Source: Solimonas sp047605265 (GTDB lineage Bacteria; Pseudomonadota; Gammaproteobacteria; Nevskiales; Nevskiaceae). Taken from it: DNA of 64,000 nt. Positions 62,431 through 64,000 of this stretch are shown piece after piece. Under the pieces are notes generated by a model. That model did not search any database. It saw only the letters and a program-made list of their open reading frames with translations, and was not told where the DNA came from. The position numbers and the translations under genes were made by a program. The stretch is from NCBI GenBank assembly GCA_047605265.1, contig JASGFY010000010.1, positions 1-64,000 of the forward strand. Reading direction: 5' to 3'. How positions within the stretch are numbered: position 1 is the first letter of the stretch; every line of letters starts with the position of its first letter.

Positions 62431-63812
62431 TCGCCGGGATCGAAGCCGTAGCCGGCCGCGCCATACGAGGCCAAGTTCTCGAAGCGCGTGAACTCGCCGA
62501 AAAACGCCGTCTTCACCATGCCGAGCGGACCGTTGCGCTGCTTGGCGATGATGATCTCGGCCGTGCCCTTGTCCGGCGAGTCCTTGTTGTAGACCTCGTC
62601 GCGGTAGATGAACAGGCACAGATCGGCGTCCTGCTCGATACCGCCCGATTCGCGCAGGTCGGCCATGCGCGGGCGCTTGTTGTCGCGCTGCTCGACGCCG
62701 CGGTTCAGCTGCGACAGCGCCACGACCGGCACCTCGAGCTCCTTGCCGAGCGCCTTCAGGCTGCGCGAGATCTCGGCGATTTCGCCGGTGCGGTTGTCCT
62801 TGGTGCCCGGCACCTGCATCAGCTGGATGTAGTCGACGACGATCAGACCGAGCCCGTGGCGCGCTTTTACGCGACGCGCGCGGGCGCGCACGTCGAGCGG
62901 CGACATCGCGCCGGTCTCGTCGATGTACAGCGGCGCCTCGCGCAGGAAACCGCTCTGCGAGACGAGGCGATCCATGTCGCGATCGTCCAGTTCGCCGCTG
63001 CGCAACTTACCCATCGGGATGCGCGCGAACGACGACAGCATGCGCATCGCCAGCTGCTCGGCCGGCATTTCCATGCTGAACACCAGAGCCGGCTTTTTCT
63101 CGTAGAGCACGACGTGCTCGGCGATGTTCAGCGCGAACGTCGTCTTGCCCATCGACGGACGCCCGGCGACGATTACCAGATCGCCTGGGTGGAAGCCCGT
63201 GGTACTGCGGTCGAGATCGGAAAAGCCGGTCGACAGGCCGGCGAGCTGGCCCTGATTCGAGCGCAGCATGTCGATCTTCTTCTCGAGCGCGTCGATCAGG
63301 CCCGGCATCGCGTAGTAGTCGCTCTTCGAGCGATCGGCCTTCGTGCGCAGCTTGAAGACCTTCTGCTCGGCCAGGTCGAGCAGTTCGGCGTATTCGCGGC
63401 CCTCCGGACGGTAGCCAAGCTCGGCGATCTCGCCGCCGGCCGACGCCAGCGCCCGCAGCACGGCGCGCTCGCGGACGATCTCCGCGTACGCCATGACGTT
63501 GGCCGCGCTCGGCGTGTCGTTGGCGAGCGTGCCGAGATACGCCAGACCGCCGGCCTCGTTGAGCCTGCCGTGCGCCTTCAGATGCTCGGCCAGCGTGACG
63601 AAGTCGCAGGGCTTGCGGTTCGACGCCAGCTCGGCGATCGCGCGGAAGATCAGCTGGTGATCCTCGCGATAGAAATCATCGGCGTTGAGCTTGTCGGAGA
63701 TGTCGTCCCAGTAGCGGTTTTCGAGCATCAGGCCGCCCAGCACGGACTGCTCCGCCTCGACCGAATACGGCGGCGCCTTGGGCTGCTGCTGAAGTTTGAG
63801 AGGAGAGCTCAT
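62427..63812 (-). CDS. dnaB: replicative DNA helicase DnaB
   Basis: A 461-residue hexameric helicase: N-terminal domain (PYSVEAEQSVLGGLMLENRY), linker, RecA-like domain with Walker A VAGRPSMGKTTFALNIAEHV, Walker B LGLIVVDYIQLM, and SRSLKALGKELEVPVVALSQ, RESGGIEQDADLCLFIYR. It unwinds DNA ahead of the replisome. ATG at 63812 (MSSPLKLQQQPK) after AGGAG. No intein. alr is translationally coupled. Confidence 0.97.
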   Translation of the reverse strand: MSSPLKLQQQPKAPPYSVEAEQSVLGGLMLENRYWDDISDKLNADDFYREDHQLIFRAIAELASNRKPCDFVTLAEHLKAHGRLNEAGGLAYLGTLANDTPSAANVMAYAEIVRERAVLRALASAGGEIAELGYRPEGREYAELLDLAEQKVFKLRTKADRSKSDYYAMPGLIDALEKKIDMLRSNQGQLAGLSTGFSDLDRSTTGFHPGDLVIVAGRPSMGKTTFALNIAEHVVLYEKKPALVFSMEMPAEQLAMRMLSSFARIPMGKLRSGELDDRDMDRLVSQSGFLREAPLYIDETGAMSPLDVRARARRVKARHGLGLIVVDYIQLMQVPGTKDNRTGEIAEISRSLKALGKELEVPVVALSQLNRGVEQRDNKRPRMADLRESGGIEQDADLCLFIYRDEVYNKDSPDKGTAEIIIAKQRNGPLGMVKTAFFGEFTRFENLASYGAAGYGFDPGE

Positions 63813-63862
63813 CGACCTGCGGATTATGCAGCGTTTGCGCGCCGCCGAACGGCCCGAAACGA

Positions 63863-63887
63863 AGCGGCCCGCACAGGGCGGGCCGCT
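63863..63887 (-). terminator. hairpin after rplI
   Basis: AGCGGCCCGC, 5-nt loop, GCGGGCCGCT: a perfect 10-bp stem. On the minus strand it is followed by TCGTTTC, between the rplI stop and dnaB; the poor U-run suggests partial termination. Confidence 0.65.
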
Positions 63888-63911
63888 CGCAACCACGGTG
63901 TCCGGAAACGC

Positions 63912-64000
63912 TCAGCGCGCCTGCGGCCTGTCTTCCTCGACGACCACCGTCAGCGCGGTCTCGACTTCCGTATGCAGGCGCACGGCGATCTCGTAGCTGC
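63912..64000 (-). CDS. rplI: 50S ribosomal protein L9, C-terminal part
   Basis: The last 28 codons of a gene that runs off the window edge: SYEIAVRLHTEVETALTVVV EEDRPQAR then stop. The YEIAVRLHTEVE strand matches the end of L9. Its place upstream of dnaB is the standard rpsF-rpsR-rplI-dnaB order. It is partial only because of the window end. Confidence 0.88.
   Translation of the reverse strand, partial: SYEIAVRLHTEVETALTVVVEEDRPQAR

Overview
The window is one continuous, gene-dense, GC-rich chromosome segment from a Gram-negative proteobacterium. It carries outer-membrane porins, two TonB-dependent receptors, lipoproteins and LPS-type envelope functions. Several traits point to a gammaproteobacterium, possibly near Nevskiales/Xanthomonadales: a pspF-pspABC phage-shock locus with a sigma-54 promoter, adjacent tsaB-yoaA, orn, and the orders rpsP-rimM-trmD-rplS and rplI-dnaB-alr-(...)-radA. 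This placement is inferred from gene content and order only. No tRNA, rRNA, CRISPR array, prophage or intact insertion sequence was recognised.

Layout. 0-3 kb: a broken outer-membrane-type gene, then nasT-nasS (nitrate-responsive antiterminator and sensor) with no nitrate-assimilation genes beside them. 3-7 kb: pspF facing pspABC plus a small membrane protein, a TetR regulator and a remnant of an RND-type transporter. 7-10 kb: a PepSY-like protein with a PhoP/PhoQ-type two-component pair, then oligoribonuclease. 10-18 kb: reverse transsulfuration (CBS and cystathionine lyase), a pterin dehydratase, recR, divergent ppsR/ppsA and RNase T2. 18-24 kb: tsaB, the helicase yoaA, a TPR lipoprotein and PBP1b.

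24-35 kb is a phosphate block: a porin, phoU, pstSCAB, a diguanylate cyclase, phoR and phoB. Three sites match the two-repeat, 11-bp-period PhoB box, and each lies upstream of a minus-strand gene (porin, phoU, phoB). phoU is split from and divergent to pstSCAB. 35-39.5 kb: trxB, a GST-like protein, an NlpC/P60 hydrolase and htpG. 39.5-47 kb: a same-strand accessory cluster of LysR, a three-gene sugar-type ABC importer, an isopenicillin-N-synthase-like 2OG-Fe(II) oxygenase and a TonB receptor, which reads as a pathway for taking up and oxidising an unknown ligand.

47-49 kb: the rpsP-rimM-trmD-rplS ribosomal operon. 49-54 kb: a second accessory group of TlpA-like thioredoxin, TonB receptor, small secreted protein and di-heme oxidoreductase. 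The last three are joined by GTGA stop/start overlaps, and a nested palindrome lies upstream of the receptor. 54-60 kb: ffh, a metallo-beta-lactamase-fold hydrolase, a CcsA-like membrane protein, a CorB-like protein and radA. 60-64 kb: PP2C phosphatase, a very short FHA-like protein, a small secreted protein, alr, dnaB and the end of rplI.

The best candidates for something undescribed are the 49.3-53.9 kb redox/TonB group with its palindrome and the 39.6-47.1 kb import-plus-oxygenase cluster.
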